Below are positions 11,214 to 23,421 of a stretch of DNA of 64,000 nucleotides, piece after piece. The DNA is taken from positions 11,579,001 through 11,643,000 of the forward strand of contig NC_091094.1 in the NCBI RefSeq assembly GCF_024713975.1. Reading direction: 5' to 3'. The notes under the pieces were generated by a model. It did no database searches and was not told where the DNA came from. It saw nothing but the letters and a program-made list of their open reading frames with translations. The position numbers and the translations under genes were made by a program. How positions within the stretch are numbered: the first letter of the stretch is position 1; every line of letters starts with the position of its first letter. Source of the DNA: Paralichthys olivaceus (Eukaryota; Chordata; Actinopteri; Pleuronectiformes; Paralichthyidae).

Positions 11214-14200
11214 ATGCGGAAGGTGAGCCGGTGGGAATGTGAGACAGTTGTTCGCGGACTCAACATGGGTAGGGGTCGAGGTAGAGGGAGAGGAAGGGGC
11301 AGGGGGTCGTCTGTCCAGCTACGACCCCCCTCGCCCTACAGACTGCAGCTCTCTCCATCCAGGGAGACTTTGACATATGCTCAGGCTCAGAAAATAGTGG
11401 AGGTGGACCTAGAAGGGAGACTCCATCGGATTCACATCACAGATCCTCTGCCAGTTATAACCGAGGATGAGATGACAGCCCAGGACATTACTGAGTGCAA
11501 CAGTAATAAGGAGAACAGTGAGCAAATGCAGAGTAAAACCAGGTCATGGAAGAAACCCTCAAACAGTAAGAGCAAGAAGAGCGGTAAAAATACAACTCAC
11601 CAGAACCAACGGTCTGGCTCCCAGCAGCACACAGGAGCTACCAATTCCCTCCAGCACCCATCCAACCAAAGCCCTCTACCTGAGCCCACCTTCCGTGTGC
11701 TGAGTTCAGTTAACCCCTCGGAGGCACCTCCTCTCCCAGCAGCGTATTACCGTTTCATAGAGAAGTCATTAGAGGAACAGGACAGTGTGGCTGAGTATGA
11801 CATGGACGAGGAAGACCTGGCCTGGTTGGAGATGGTGAACCAAAAGAGGGTGTGTGACGGTCACGCCTCAGTACCTCCAGATACGTTTGAGCTGCTGATC
11901 GACCGTCTGGAGAGGGAGTCAATCCTGGAGTCCCGCAACCAAGCTCTGTCCCAGAGTGCAGTTGATGAGGATGCCTTCTGCTGCGTCTGCCTGGATGACG
12001 AGTGTCTCAACAGTAACGTCATCCTGTTCTGTGACATCTGCAACTTGGCCGTCCACCAGGAGTGTTACGGTGTGCCCTACGTACCAGAAGGCCAGTGGCT
12101 GTGCCGCTGCTGCCTGCAGTCCCCTTCCCGTCCTGTAGACTGTGTGCTCTGTCCCAACCGAGGAGGTGCCTTCAAACAGACGAGTGATGGGCGTTGGGCC
12201 CACGTTGTCTGTGCCATATGGATCCCAGAGGTGTGCTTTGCCAACACAGTGTTTTTAGAGCCTGTTGAGGGTGTCAAAAACATCCCTACTGCTCGCTGGA
12301 AGCTCACCTGCTATCTGTGCAAGCAGAAAGGCAGAGGAGCGTCCATTCAGTGCCACAAAGCCAACTGTTACAGGGCCTTTCACGTTACCTGTGCCCAGAA
12401 GGCCGGCCTCTTTATGAAAATAGACCCAGTCCGTGAGACGGGCATCAATGGTACCACCTTCTCTGTGAAGAAGACTGCTTTCTGTGAGCATCACTCGCCC
12501 GTCGGGTTTCGGCGGGATGGGTCAGGAGACGAGTCGGTTGAAGGAAGACTGGTGGGGGGCCGAGGGAACCGGGGTCAAAGGTCATATACTCAGAGCCCCC
12601 CGTCACCGACGAACAAGAAGGCTACCAAAGGCCAGAAGAAGAAGAATACAAAAAAGTCTGGTCGGTCAACACGTCGCTCAAATGTGCCTGTGCTGCTCGT
12701 GCCTCAGATCCCTTCTCACAGGTGAGAAATTTACACATTTTTGAGAATTCATGTTACCTGGCATTTTTTAATGTCTGTGAGTATTTTTACTGACATTAAT
12801 TAATATTTTGATTCACGTCATCTCAGTTTAGCGTTATGACCACCAGTGTTGCCACATAGGTTTTAATATGCAACTGTTACATCTCCACAGACTGAACAAG
12901 ATCTGCACAGGAGTTGAAGTCCAGAGAAAGAATCAGTTCATGCAGAGGCTTCATAACTACTGGTTACTGAAACGTCAGTCGCGGAATGGGATGCCTTTAA
13001 TACGCCGACTTCACTCTCATCTGCAGACCCAGAAGACAACAGAACAGGTGAGGAGAGAGATTATTACTTAAAGGTGCAGTTGTAGCACAGTTATATTGTT
13101 ACATTGTGCTTTTGGTAGTTTTGTTATCATGTGATATTACGCATGAAACGATTTTTTAGTTTGTCTGAACAGGGCTATAGTTAAAGTTGCTGAAAACAAA
13201 ATCAGAAATGCTGTGCATGTGTATTTGTATAGGAAGCAGAGAAGTGAGATGCGATCACAAGGTGTCACTAGAGACGCATGGAGACATATTCTATTGTCAG
13301 TTGTGAACTCATGTGTTATGAGCTGTCCGCTTGTGATTGGATCAGTCAAAATGGTTGTCAATACCAGGTCTGAATAGGGCCTTTGTAACATTTTCTCCGA
13401 TTTTTGCGTTGCTCCTCTATGCTACACGGCCACTCTCACACACAAGCTAGCACTGCAAAAGTCCTACCAAATCTGTGGCAGTAAATCAATACATTGTTTT
13501 TACTATCCTTGGCAGGCAGGCAGGAAAACCTTTGCATATCACTGGCCCTCTGGACTCACCCCTCCGCCTCCCGGTCTTGCACATTTTGGTGTGCATTTAG
13601 GAACAATAGAATGTCAGGATTTCTGATAACGCATCAAATCTGTTCAGAACACAGTTAGTCATGGCACACCATCACACCATGTTTGTAAACTCACACTCTG
13701 AATTCAAGCATAAGCCCAGACATCACACTTCACCATAGCTGATTCAAATAGATGGCAAACTTCCACACAAGCCTTCACTGCTCTCTCTTTGCTGTAGTCC
13801 TCTCACTGTCACACAATTTGAAGTAACAGAGACAGGAAGTTAAGTCATGGTCAAGGTGACCAAGTCTATGCAGCTGCAGATAAGAGAGAAAAGAAGGGTG
13901 AGAAGAGAAATACAAAGAGGAGAAGGGTAGATTTAACCATCTAATCTTAAAAATTAAGTTAGATATATTTTTACTACCTTTTGATATTCACTTTGACAGC
14001 TGGCATACTACGTGCGCATAGCACCCATGTGGGGTTGTGACTGCTGGACTGCCCCCTCAGTTAAATCCTACACATTTGTCCTTTAATCTATTCTCCACTC
14101 ATTTACAATGCCCAGTGATGCTGTTTTAACCAACAAATGCAGGTAAAACCGGATTTAACCACAGTGTTTTAGATGGTAAAATAAAATGGTCATTGTAATA

Positions 14201-17200
14201 GCTTTCAGTGAATCTATTCTGAATCTGAAGCCTGATCTCTTTGTCCTCATTCCTTTATGTCCAGAGGGAGCCTGACGAAAAGCTGTCTGCTGCAAGAGAG
14301 GAGCTTCGATACTGGCAAAAGTTGAGGCAGGACCTGGAAAGAGCCAGACTTCTGGTGGAGCTGATTCGCAAGAGAGAGAGGCTAAAGAGAGAACAGGTGC
14401 GAGAACAGAGGAAGCATGAAGGCTCGAGACATGCTATAATTATTTAGGGCACTTTTATAACACTCCTGTCAGCATTGGCACTCACAAACATCTGTTAGCG
14501 CTGCAACAATTAAGAAATGCACTTAACTCCTGACATTTTCCTGAAAATTTCCAAAGGGGCTGTATCTGAAAACATAAATGCCCGGGTCAGTTACTCTAGA
14601 TATTTTTAGAAACTTTTCCCGACAGTCCCCCTGGTAAAACATGTCTGAATGAGCCCATAAAGCAGGAAAATGTCTGAGTGAGCATGTAGATGACGTTGCG
14701 AGACGTGATTTGACACAAAACTGGAAGAGTACAAATATCTCAGGTTCAAAAAAGAGTTGCCATTCACGTAGAACAACTAAGTCAATTTGGAAAGACAATT
14801 GGGAAACAAAAATGCAGCAGAAGTTTTATTCAATTCAATTTTCAATTCAATTTTATTTATATAGCGCCAATTCATAATTTACATTATCTCAAGGCACTTT
14901 ACATTTAAAGGTCAAGACCATAAAACAATATTAACATAGAGAAACACAACAGTTCCCACAATGAGCAAGCACAGGCGACTGTGGAGAGGAAAAACTCCCT
15001 CATTAACAGGGAGAAACCTCTGGCAGAACCAGGCTCAATGTGGGCGGTCATCTGCCTCGACCGGTTGGGATGAGGAAAGAAAAGGAAGGGGGGAGGAAAG
15101 GAGAAATGGGTGGAATTTGGGGGAGAGAAGAGAGAGATGAGGTGGGGAGAGAGAGAGAGACCGGGAACAATTGGGCACCATCAGTATCAGGGCTGATTAT
15201 AACATGCCTTCCTCCTGCATGCACGACCCAGCCAGCAGCCCTCGTCTGAACATCCTTGACATTTCCCTGTTGTTGTGACACAGACACTGACTATCTCCTT
15301 CTATGTTTTTCATAAGTGAAATCTGAAAATGGGTCTGGTCAATTGATTGCCACTGATCGAATGTGACTAATGAGTCATCTATGAAAATCATTGAGATTGA
15401 CTATCTTGCAAAACAAAATTGTTTAGAGCTAAAGATGTTACCTTGGGCTTTAAGATATTTTGGAGGGCTTTTATGAACAAAATGATGACTCATTTAATTG
15501 AGTAAACAACAGGCAGATGAATTCACAATGACAATAAATGTTAGAGGCCGCTGTATTCTCGGTTCTCCTCAGTATTCGTCATTCATTTGAACCCCTTAAG
15601 AGTGACCTTGTCTTTCCTCTGCTCCCCCCTGTGTAATCACATCATCTCTCTCCAGATGAAAATTCAGCAGGCTGCCCTTGAGCTGAAGTTGACCCCAGCG
15701 CTGATGCTTCTCAGATCCACCTTGGACCAACTGCAAGAGAAGGACACAGACAAAATCTTCTCTCAGCCCGTTAATCTTTCAGAGGTTGGTGCAGTTTGAT
15801 AAATCATTTCATAAATATACATTTTTCACTCAGCAGCATATTTACTTTAGCTTTATTATGCCTCCACTAATATCCTGATTATAATCATTCACTGAGGTCC
15901 CAGATTACTTGGAGTTTGTTTCCCAACCCATGGACTTCTCCACCATGCGCACCAAACTGGAGGGACACGGCTACTGCTCCATCACGGACCTGGAGAGGGA
16001 CTTTGAACTCATGATTTCAAACTGCCTCAAGTACAACTCCAAGGACACCATGTTTCACAAGACGGCTTTACAGCTGCGGGAGGTGGGCGGAGCTGTCCTC
16101 CGCCACGCCCACAGGCAGTCTCAGAGTATTGGTCTCGACCCCAACACTGGCATGCATCTCCCAGAGGCGCCAAACAAACATGGCTTCTACCACTGTACGT
16201 GGGATGATGGTGAGTTAAGAATGGCAACTAGATTTTTCTAAATTAATTTAACCAACATGCCTCATGTATTTCATCTTTTTCCCCCCCTCAGTGGACCCTC
16301 TCCTGGACCCAGAGAACCGACTGCACTTAAGCACAGACGAGCAGCTAAAGGCCTTGCTGGACAAACTCGACATGGTTACATCCATGCGTACCAGCGGTGG
16401 CCGAACCAAACGAATCAGGCTGCTGCGCCGAGAGATCAACACTCTCAGACAGAAAATGAACCAGCAGCAAAACACTCAGTGTGTGAATGGTAATAACAAG
16501 GAGGAGGACGTACCAGATGAAGAGGAGGAGGAGGAGGAGGTGGAGGAGAAAGAAAAGAAATCAGAGAAGACGGATATTGTGGATAATGGACATTTGACCA
16601 CAGTGTCAAACTCTGGGAATGGTAAAATGATTTTTAATATGTATTATTCACTTGCTTTAGTTTAATAGAATTTTTGATTTAACTAATTTAACTTCACTGT
16701 AAATAATTTATCATTTGTGCTGCGGCTTAAAATATTTTTTATTATTGATTAATCTGCTTAAGTTTCATGATCAATCATTTTGTCAATTACATGTGAAATA
16801 GTTAAGAATTCCCATTATAATTTCCCTCAGTCTAATGTGATGTCTTCAAAAGTCTATACTTTATACAAAAACCCAAAGAAATTCTATTACAGTGATTAAA
16901 AAAGAGAGAAACAGCCTGTCAGTAACTTTTGGAAGATAAGTCAACTAATCATATTCTACATATGATATATATATATTTCTCTTCCACCCAGATGACTCTC
17001 CACCTGTGCTAGAACTTACTTGCCCGGTGTCATCACCACTGCCGGGAGATGCTCCTCTCGAGCCTCCTGTACTGGGAATTGTAACTGGAGGGCGAAGGTC
17101 ACCCGGACGCTCCTTCAAGCGTCAGAGGTCATCCCGCAGTGGGAGCAAAAGCCAAGGTGAAGACGAGGCTGAGGTCGGTGAAACGCCATCTTCACAACAA

Positions 17201-19094
17201 GAAGCCGTTCACGAGGCTACGCCACTGGGATCACCCCCAACTCTACCTTTGGCTGGAGTTGGTCGTCGTACATCTGTTTTGTTCAAGAAAGCTAAAAATG
17301 GGGCACGGATGGCGAAGAACAAGTCCCCGCTGCAGCAGAATGGGAAAACAGCTGACAGTAAAACCAATGGCCTGGAGAGCACCTCTGCTAGTCCAAAATC
17401 ACCCAGTGTGACAAACATCACTGCTTTACCTCCCACTCCAAACCCCTCTCCTGCACCTCCCTCTCCCTCTGCGCACCACCTGAGGTCCAGAGGCTTCAGC
17501 CCAGAGACAGAAGCAGACAAACTCCCTCCACCACCCAAAGAAGCAGGTAGTGACAAAATATATCATTTCAATTCTGAAAAAGATTCTTGAGTCCATGTCA
17601 GTCATGATTTCATTTGTGTTTGTGCCAGGTCTCACAAATGGAAAACACATTTCTGCAGACCATGATGATGACGACCAAAAATTAAAGTGAGTATGGAGAG
17701 ATGCATAATTGTTGGTATTGAATTAACTAACAAATAAATGGACAGGGGTGGAAACACAACCTCCTTGGTAGAGCTACATAACACCTGACTGCTACTCGAT
17801 GGAGCGTTACAGCAAGTGATTGTTTTTTTGTTTTCTGGCCCTTTACTGTTATGTGACACTCAAAGAAAACCCACTGAACAATATCAGCTTAGCACCACAC
17901 GTTAGATGGACGAAGATGGCAACTAGCTGGTGAACATAGCGACTATTTAGGAGCAAGAGAGCCTCACATTTCACTAATAAGTTGGAGATGAGAAATATCA
18001 CTGTTGCGTTCTGATTTGTCATTGATGTCCCTTAGTTCCTACATTTTTTTTTATTATCACAGGTTAAAATCCTCTACCTCTCTTACCTTCTCTCTCTCTC
18101 TGTCTCTCTCGTACTGTTTACAGCTGTAGTGTCTCCCCACCCAAACGTAGTCGGGGTAAACCTGCACTGGCTAAAGTCCCGAGCAGTGAGAATGGAGACA
18201 TCTCTGGGTCTGGTGTGTATCAAGACAGGATAATCAAATTACAGTGAAAAGCCTCTGTTTTTGTGTGTTTATTGAAGGCGCAGTGCTAAAATATACACAC
18301 ACAAAAAAAGTTTCAAGGGTTGCAAGTTAGAAATAAAATTGATAATTTTGGTGACCAGTTCAGTGTAGTTCAGTTTTCAGTTTGGGCTCAAGAGCTGTCA
18401 TGAATACAAATTAATTGGATCTATTGGAATATCCTGTTCACAGGAAAGTCTACACTTCTGTCTTTAGATAGTGAGACAGAGCTCGCACCACTGGACCTAG
18501 TTTGGGCCAAATGCAGAGGATATCCGTCATATCCAGCAATGGTGAGAATGAATTCATCTTTTTCAAAGGTTTCCATACAACACCTTTCTTTGACTATATA
18601 AGGGCATATTTGTCAAAGTGCTGTAACTGACAGAATTTACTGTTGGATTTACAGATTGTCGACCCTGACATGCCGCAGGAAGGGCTTCTTCACAATGGCA
18701 TCCCCATTCCAGTGCCTCCTGTGGAGGTGCTTAAACTGGGTGAGTGGAGACAAACGGAGGAAGGCGAGAAGCTTTTCTTGGTGCTCTTCTTCGACACCAA
18801 AAGAACTTGGTAAGTTTCCGACAGGCAGGATAAAGCTCATGCTGAATTTCACAACAATCATGACTAGTCCTGTCCTGCTCACTTTGAAAATGGTCCCTTA
18901 CAATTTTCAGGCAATGGCTCCCTCGTGACAAACTACTGCCGCTGGGGATGGATGACACTGTAGACAAGTTGCGCTTAATGGAAGGCAAGAAACCCAGTGT
19001 TCGCAAGTCTGTACACACTGCGTATGACCGGGCCATAGTACATTTAAACCACGTGAGAGGAAATCTTAACTTCACTCCCTCCAATTTTATATGA
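11214..19094 (+). CDS. brpf3: Bromodomain and PHD finger-containing protein 3 (BRPF3)
   Basis: Twelve coding exons (11214-12721, 12891-13047, 14265-14396, 15656-15784, 15897-16209, 16292-16621, 16992-17546, 17629-17686, 18124-18212, 18444-18541, 18655-18809, 18911-19094) join in phase to 1235 residues; human BRPF3 has about 1205. It is the scaffold of MOZ/MORF and HBO1 acetyltransferase complexes, with ING and MEAF6, and reads histone marks in the nucleus. Visible domains are: an EPC-like region ([15 protein letters not shown]); PHD finger 1 from about residue 254 (FCCVCLDDE...[14 protein letters not shown]); a zinc knuckle and extended PHD finger 2 ([11 protein letters not shown]...[13 protein letters not shown]); a bromodomain at about 600-720 ([21 protein letters not shown]); the family signature [16 protein letters not shown]; and a C-terminal PWWP domain ([16 protein letters not shown]). 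The N-terminal [17 protein letters not shown] and NSNKENSEQ match BRPF3 rather than BRPF1. An RG-rich stretch (about residues 19-31) is an addition relative to the human protein as I remember it. Confidence 0.96.
14829..15250 (+). repeat. Dispersed teleost repeat in brpf3 intron 4
   Basis: This copy begins with the AATTTTATTTATATAGCGCC head seen in a very common fish interspersed repeat. It continues through the family's recognisable blocks (CTCAAGGCACTTTACA, GGAAAAACTCCCT, AGAACCAGGCTCAATG, GCCTCGACCGGTTGGGATGAG) into a purine-rich tail. I do not know its class. It lies in the intron between the fourth and fifth listed exons. Confidence 0.7.
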
Positions 19095-19847
19095 ATTTTA
19101 TCTGAAACATTTTTATCATCTTAAACAGGCTGCCTGGTTATACATTTAGAAGCTTCATCAGTGCTCTTAAAGGGTGAGAAAGTCAATTATCAACAGTTTC
19201 AACAACAGTTTTTGGTATTTGAAGGTTTTCTGTATAAAACTGATGCTCTGGTTTTTAAAATGGAGAGAAAAAGTGCTTGAACACATTTTGTAGATGAAAT
19301 TGTTGGTTTATTCACTTTTTTTTTTTTAAAGGTTTTACACAACCACTGTTGCTATGTGTTCATATAAAGTTTTTATTTTAGGCCAAAGTGAGTCAAGAGA
19401 AGTGTAAATATTTACTCATCAAAGGGATTGTCTAGATTCAATATGTATTTAGATTGTACTTGCCATAGAAATGTCACTGTGTTTATTGAAGAGTGAAAGT
19501 CCCACTTTATATTCACGTCATATCTGGACTCTATGGATGAAATGTTAAAGGTTTGTTGTCTAAGTGGTACTGAAAAATAATTTAAGATAATATTTAATAT
19601 TGTTATTATTTTTCAAATTGATGCAAAAAGCAGGAAACTTAACGAAACTATTGTTTAGGTTACACTCTCAAAAACAATTATACTGTATGAAGGTAACTTG
19701 TAAGGAAGGCAAGTTCCCTTAAAATGATCATTACAATGACAAGCTCTTCAGAAAATAGGTTAGAGGTGAAATCTTTCAAAGTTGACTCTACATGTGTCCG
19801 TCTGTAGTGCTTCTGTCTCTTCTATTATCTTTTTACCCCCTTATGTT

Positions 19848-20215
19848 AAAGGTACAGTGTGTAGAATTTAGTGATATCTAGTGTTGAAGTTGCATGTTGC
19901 AGCTGAACACCCCTCACCTCACCCTCTCCTTCCAAACATGAAAAAGAACCTGTGGTACCTTCAGTTGGTATAAAAACTCAAAAGGTTTTAGTTTGTTCAG
20001 TCTGGACTAATGTAAAAAACATGGCGGCCTCCGTAGAGAGGGTCCCCTCCATGTAAATATAAAGTATTTAAATATAAAGAGTCTTTTCTGGGGTAAAGAA
20101 AACTACAATTCACACAATTTAGATGTAATGAACTAGTGAAAACATCATGAGGATTATTCTACATTACATTTCTGCCAATAGATCCTTTCACCTAAATCTT
20201 ACACACTGGACCTTT
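19848..20215. mobile_element. Non-autonomous DNA transposon (MITE), about 368 bp, with terminal inverted repeats
   Basis: The ends are imperfect inverted repeats: AAAGGTACAGTGTGTAGAATTTA on the left against TAAATCTTACACACTGGACCTTTT on the right. The interior (CATGGCGGCCTCCGTAGAGAGG, ATAAAGTATTTAAATATAAA) matches a MITE I recognise as frequent in percomorph fish. No transposase frame is present. TTAA-like bases lie at both junctions, but the A/T-rich ends stop me fixing the target duplication, so I do not name the superfamily. Confidence 0.8.
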
Positions 20216-21861
20216 TTTAAAAAAAAAAGAAGAGAGACATCCATACTTAAAATGATCCCTATATTGAGTCATACTGTATTTAGTGTTTTAATTAAGGTTA
20301 TTTTTAATTTATTTTTATTTCTGAATTTGTCCTTTTACTGGTTTTGTCACAGCTCATATAAACAATGAAAACACTCGTACAGGACTTACAGTGAACGCTT
20401 AATCTCTCTGAGTGTTCTGTGAGACGTATCAAATTAAAAGTACTGCAAATAGAAGGACCAATAGAATAAAAAATAGAAAATTTAAGTAGAATATTAAAAA
20501 GTATGCTAAGACTGTAGAATTGGTATTGACCCTGAATTAAAATCTGAAGTGAAGCCTGGCTGGTTCAACTCTTACAATAAGTTTTTGTTGTTTGCACATT
20601 TTCCTCAACAATACTGACAATTGCAGATACATTAGATGGATTCAGGTTCTTAGACGTACAGGTTCATTTTGGTGAAATATCCCCCAGTGCAAACATTCTT
20701 GAACTTGCAGTCCAGCTATGACGTGTTGTGGGTGGGACTTGAGAGGTTTTGACTTATTTTTCCATATTGTGAAACTGTATATTGATACTAGAATGTTGGA
20801 GAACCTGGTGCAGCTACTTGGTTATTTAAGATGCGACGCCACTACGGAGGTGAAGCTGATTATTTGTGGTTATCCTAACAAAGTCTTTTGCAATCACCCA
20901 ATGAAGAACTTGCAATTGTTTCATTTTGCAAATCTGGCTGAAATTACTTGAAAAGCACAATCAGACTGTTTAAAAAAATATATTGGTGACTCCTGGAGCC
21001 CGATGCTGTGGCATCAAACGTGCGTGTTTGTACACTATATACATATATGTATACAGTCTCAGTGTGGTAAAGGTGCATGTGTATAGTTTTGTAAATATGT
21101 AAATGTATGTTTATATTGGCTTACATGAAGTAATTTAAGGAATGCAGAAAAAAAATTTAGATTTTAATTTATAAATTTGTGGCAGTCGAGAGTGTTATTT
21201 AAAAAGTAATATTGAAAAAAGATTTATGTATGATGCTACGTAGCTCTTTGTAATAGTGACGGTCATCACCAACATGTCAGAACATTCTCTAAAAGTGACA
21301 CCTGAGCTCTGTGGGCTGCAGTCACACTGCACTCAGCCGACAAAGGGTGTTTTATCTTTTCCTCGGGTGGCAAAGGAGATTTTCGATCTTGTCATTTGAG
21401 TTGTTCCGCAAGATCTATAAATCTGCCTGAGACAATATTTTCTCATACAAGAATAAATGCTGTTTGCAACAAATGCATGTGTGAATGTTATTTTTAAGAA
21501 TGATGTGCATCTGTTTGAGTCATTCATCACACTGCAGCATCTTGGGTGTCCCTCAGGTCGAGATACCATTAGAAAAAAAAATTGGAGTACAAGAAGATTT
21601 GACAAGAAGGAAAAATGATCCACATTTCTGTATCAGGATTGTTTGGCTGTTTGTGTCAGAGCCTCTAATTCCAGATTTTAGATTTGCAGCTGCCCATGTT
21701 ATCCCTGCTCCTGAGTTGTTAAGTGTTGTTGATGTTAGTGACCAAATCATTCTCATCAGAAAGGAAATGTCTGTTATTTTGTAATACGTCACATTAATTG
21801 TACCAATGAAGAATTAATTCATCATTCAACAGGAAACGTTTGCTTGTTTGTTAGCAAAAGG

Positions 21862-22127
21862 TGCTGAACAGATGGTGGAAGGATGCGGTGTGGGGCAGAG
21901 AAGAATTTAAACATTTGAAGTGGATCTGGATAAGGAGGCAGAATCAGGATTTTTTTTTTAACGTTTTCACAGATTTTCCAGATAATAATTCAGGAATCTT
22001 GATTTTAAAATATCAGACATGTTTTGGGGAGTGATATTTATGAGTGTGAGCAATTTGGTGCCGATCTACTGCTGTTAAATTTGGTTTGATAAGGACTGTT
22101 TGGCCTTGGCAGAGGTATAGACTCTAT
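21862..22127 (+). mobile_element. Degraded MITE copy (same family as 50144-50515)
   Basis: It shares ordered blocks with the reverse complement of the intact copy at 50144-50515: a GGTGGAAGGATG start, GTGGATCTGGATAAGG, AATAATTCAGGAATCTTGAT, GATATTTATGAGTGTGAGCAATTTGGTG, then GGCCTTGGCAGAGGTAT. It is diverged and lacks clear intact termini. It lies beyond the plausible brpf3 polyadenylation site at about 21451. Confidence 0.6.
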
Positions 22128-23421
22128 ACTAGTTTAATGTTTTAAGATCCTATGGGGTTACCTGTATTAGTACTACCTGTTGAGGAGAACTATTAGGTTA
22201 CACCAGCAATTATTTGAAAATCAACTGTCTCTGATTATAATTAGGACCAAATTAATTTGATCTTTTCAGAGAAACTCACATGTGACATAAATTCCACACC
22301 AGAAAAAAGATACATCATGTTTTCTTATTTTTCTAATAGATAATAAATGAAACATATTCATTACATCTCTACTTAATAAGGACACGTGTACATTTGTGCA
22401 ACCTGGGATTTATTTTATTATACTAGACACTCTTTAAGACTTGAACTGAGAGGAAACTCCTCAGTGGACACAAAGGATGAGGCTACTGTTTATAGATCAT
22501 CTTTACAAAACTATTACCCAAAAAGAGAAGTACCAGGTGTCAGCTGACTAGGCGTTTCTGCAGAAAAACAATGTGCCAGCTCAGAGGCGTCTTCTTAGCT
22601 TAACAGATGATCTCCAGACCGACGAGGTTCGACTTCTATCAATGAAAACACTGACTGTGGAAATGACGGTTCAACAGGCTGGGGTTTCCTACTTGTTTTC
22701 TACACAAAATGTAACATGAATGACACCTGATTGTTTTCATTTGAGTGGGATATAAAACAACATGTTTTCAAGCTCCGTCACAGGGATGTGCCACCGATTC
22801 ATGGAGGGCGTTTGTGTGTTCATGTCCCATTATGACACATAGTGGCCCATCCCTGTTCTGGCAGTTCCAGTCGTTATTCAGGTTTATTCTGAACCCACAA
22901 ACACAGCAAACCTTCCATTCTTGCATATGCTTTTTTTTGTTACGTCAGAGTGTTTTTGTGTCATGAAAAAAACTTCATGCGATAATTAGTCTGTGAAAGG
23001 TAGTTTAAGTTCAATTTTCTCCTCATCTTAACTTACACCAGAAACAGACAATGACTCGTTAATAGCATATGAACGATCTGTCGTCTCCGTGATACATTCA
23101 CTGTCCGTGAGGAGGGTTTCTCTCATGTCGCAGTAATAAAACAATATAAAAACATTTAAATATCATTGCAGTTGTATTCTACCACAGTTCAATTTAAAAT
23201 ACTAATCCTGTTTTGCCCTGACTGTTTCGTATCGAAAGCAATGATGCAGTTACATGCTTTCTTGTTAAAGTACGGAAATAATACTCGTTTCAAAGATATC
23301 ATTCTTTCTTAAATAGTGTAAAATGTAGTGTTTGATTCCAGTAGTCAATGTCTGTCAAGTCTGTCAAAACAGGGTTCAAAAATATCTTGGAACCAGTGTA
23401 GAAACTATTGTGGAGAGACTC

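Larger units (their letters stand above)
19095..23421. other. Convergent 3' regions of brpf3 (+) and mon1b (-)
   Basis: No coding exon could be supported in 4.3 kb between the brpf3 stop and the mon1b stop. It contains a 368-bp MITE (19848-20215) and a degraded copy of a second MITE family (about 21862-22127). An AATAAA at about 21451 on the plus strand is a plausible brpf3 polyadenylation signal. On the minus strand AATAAA occurs near 22880 and 22415, suitable for mon1b. If the distal brpf3 site is used, the first MITE is inside the brpf3 3'UTR. Confidence 0.55.

Noticed and set aside
13065-14090. Possible 1-kb repeat in brpf3 intron 3 (AAAGGTGCAG near the start, CACATTTGTCCTTT near the end)
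   Set aside because: The supposed ends match each other only weakly and the interior is not a family I can name, so I do not list it as an element.
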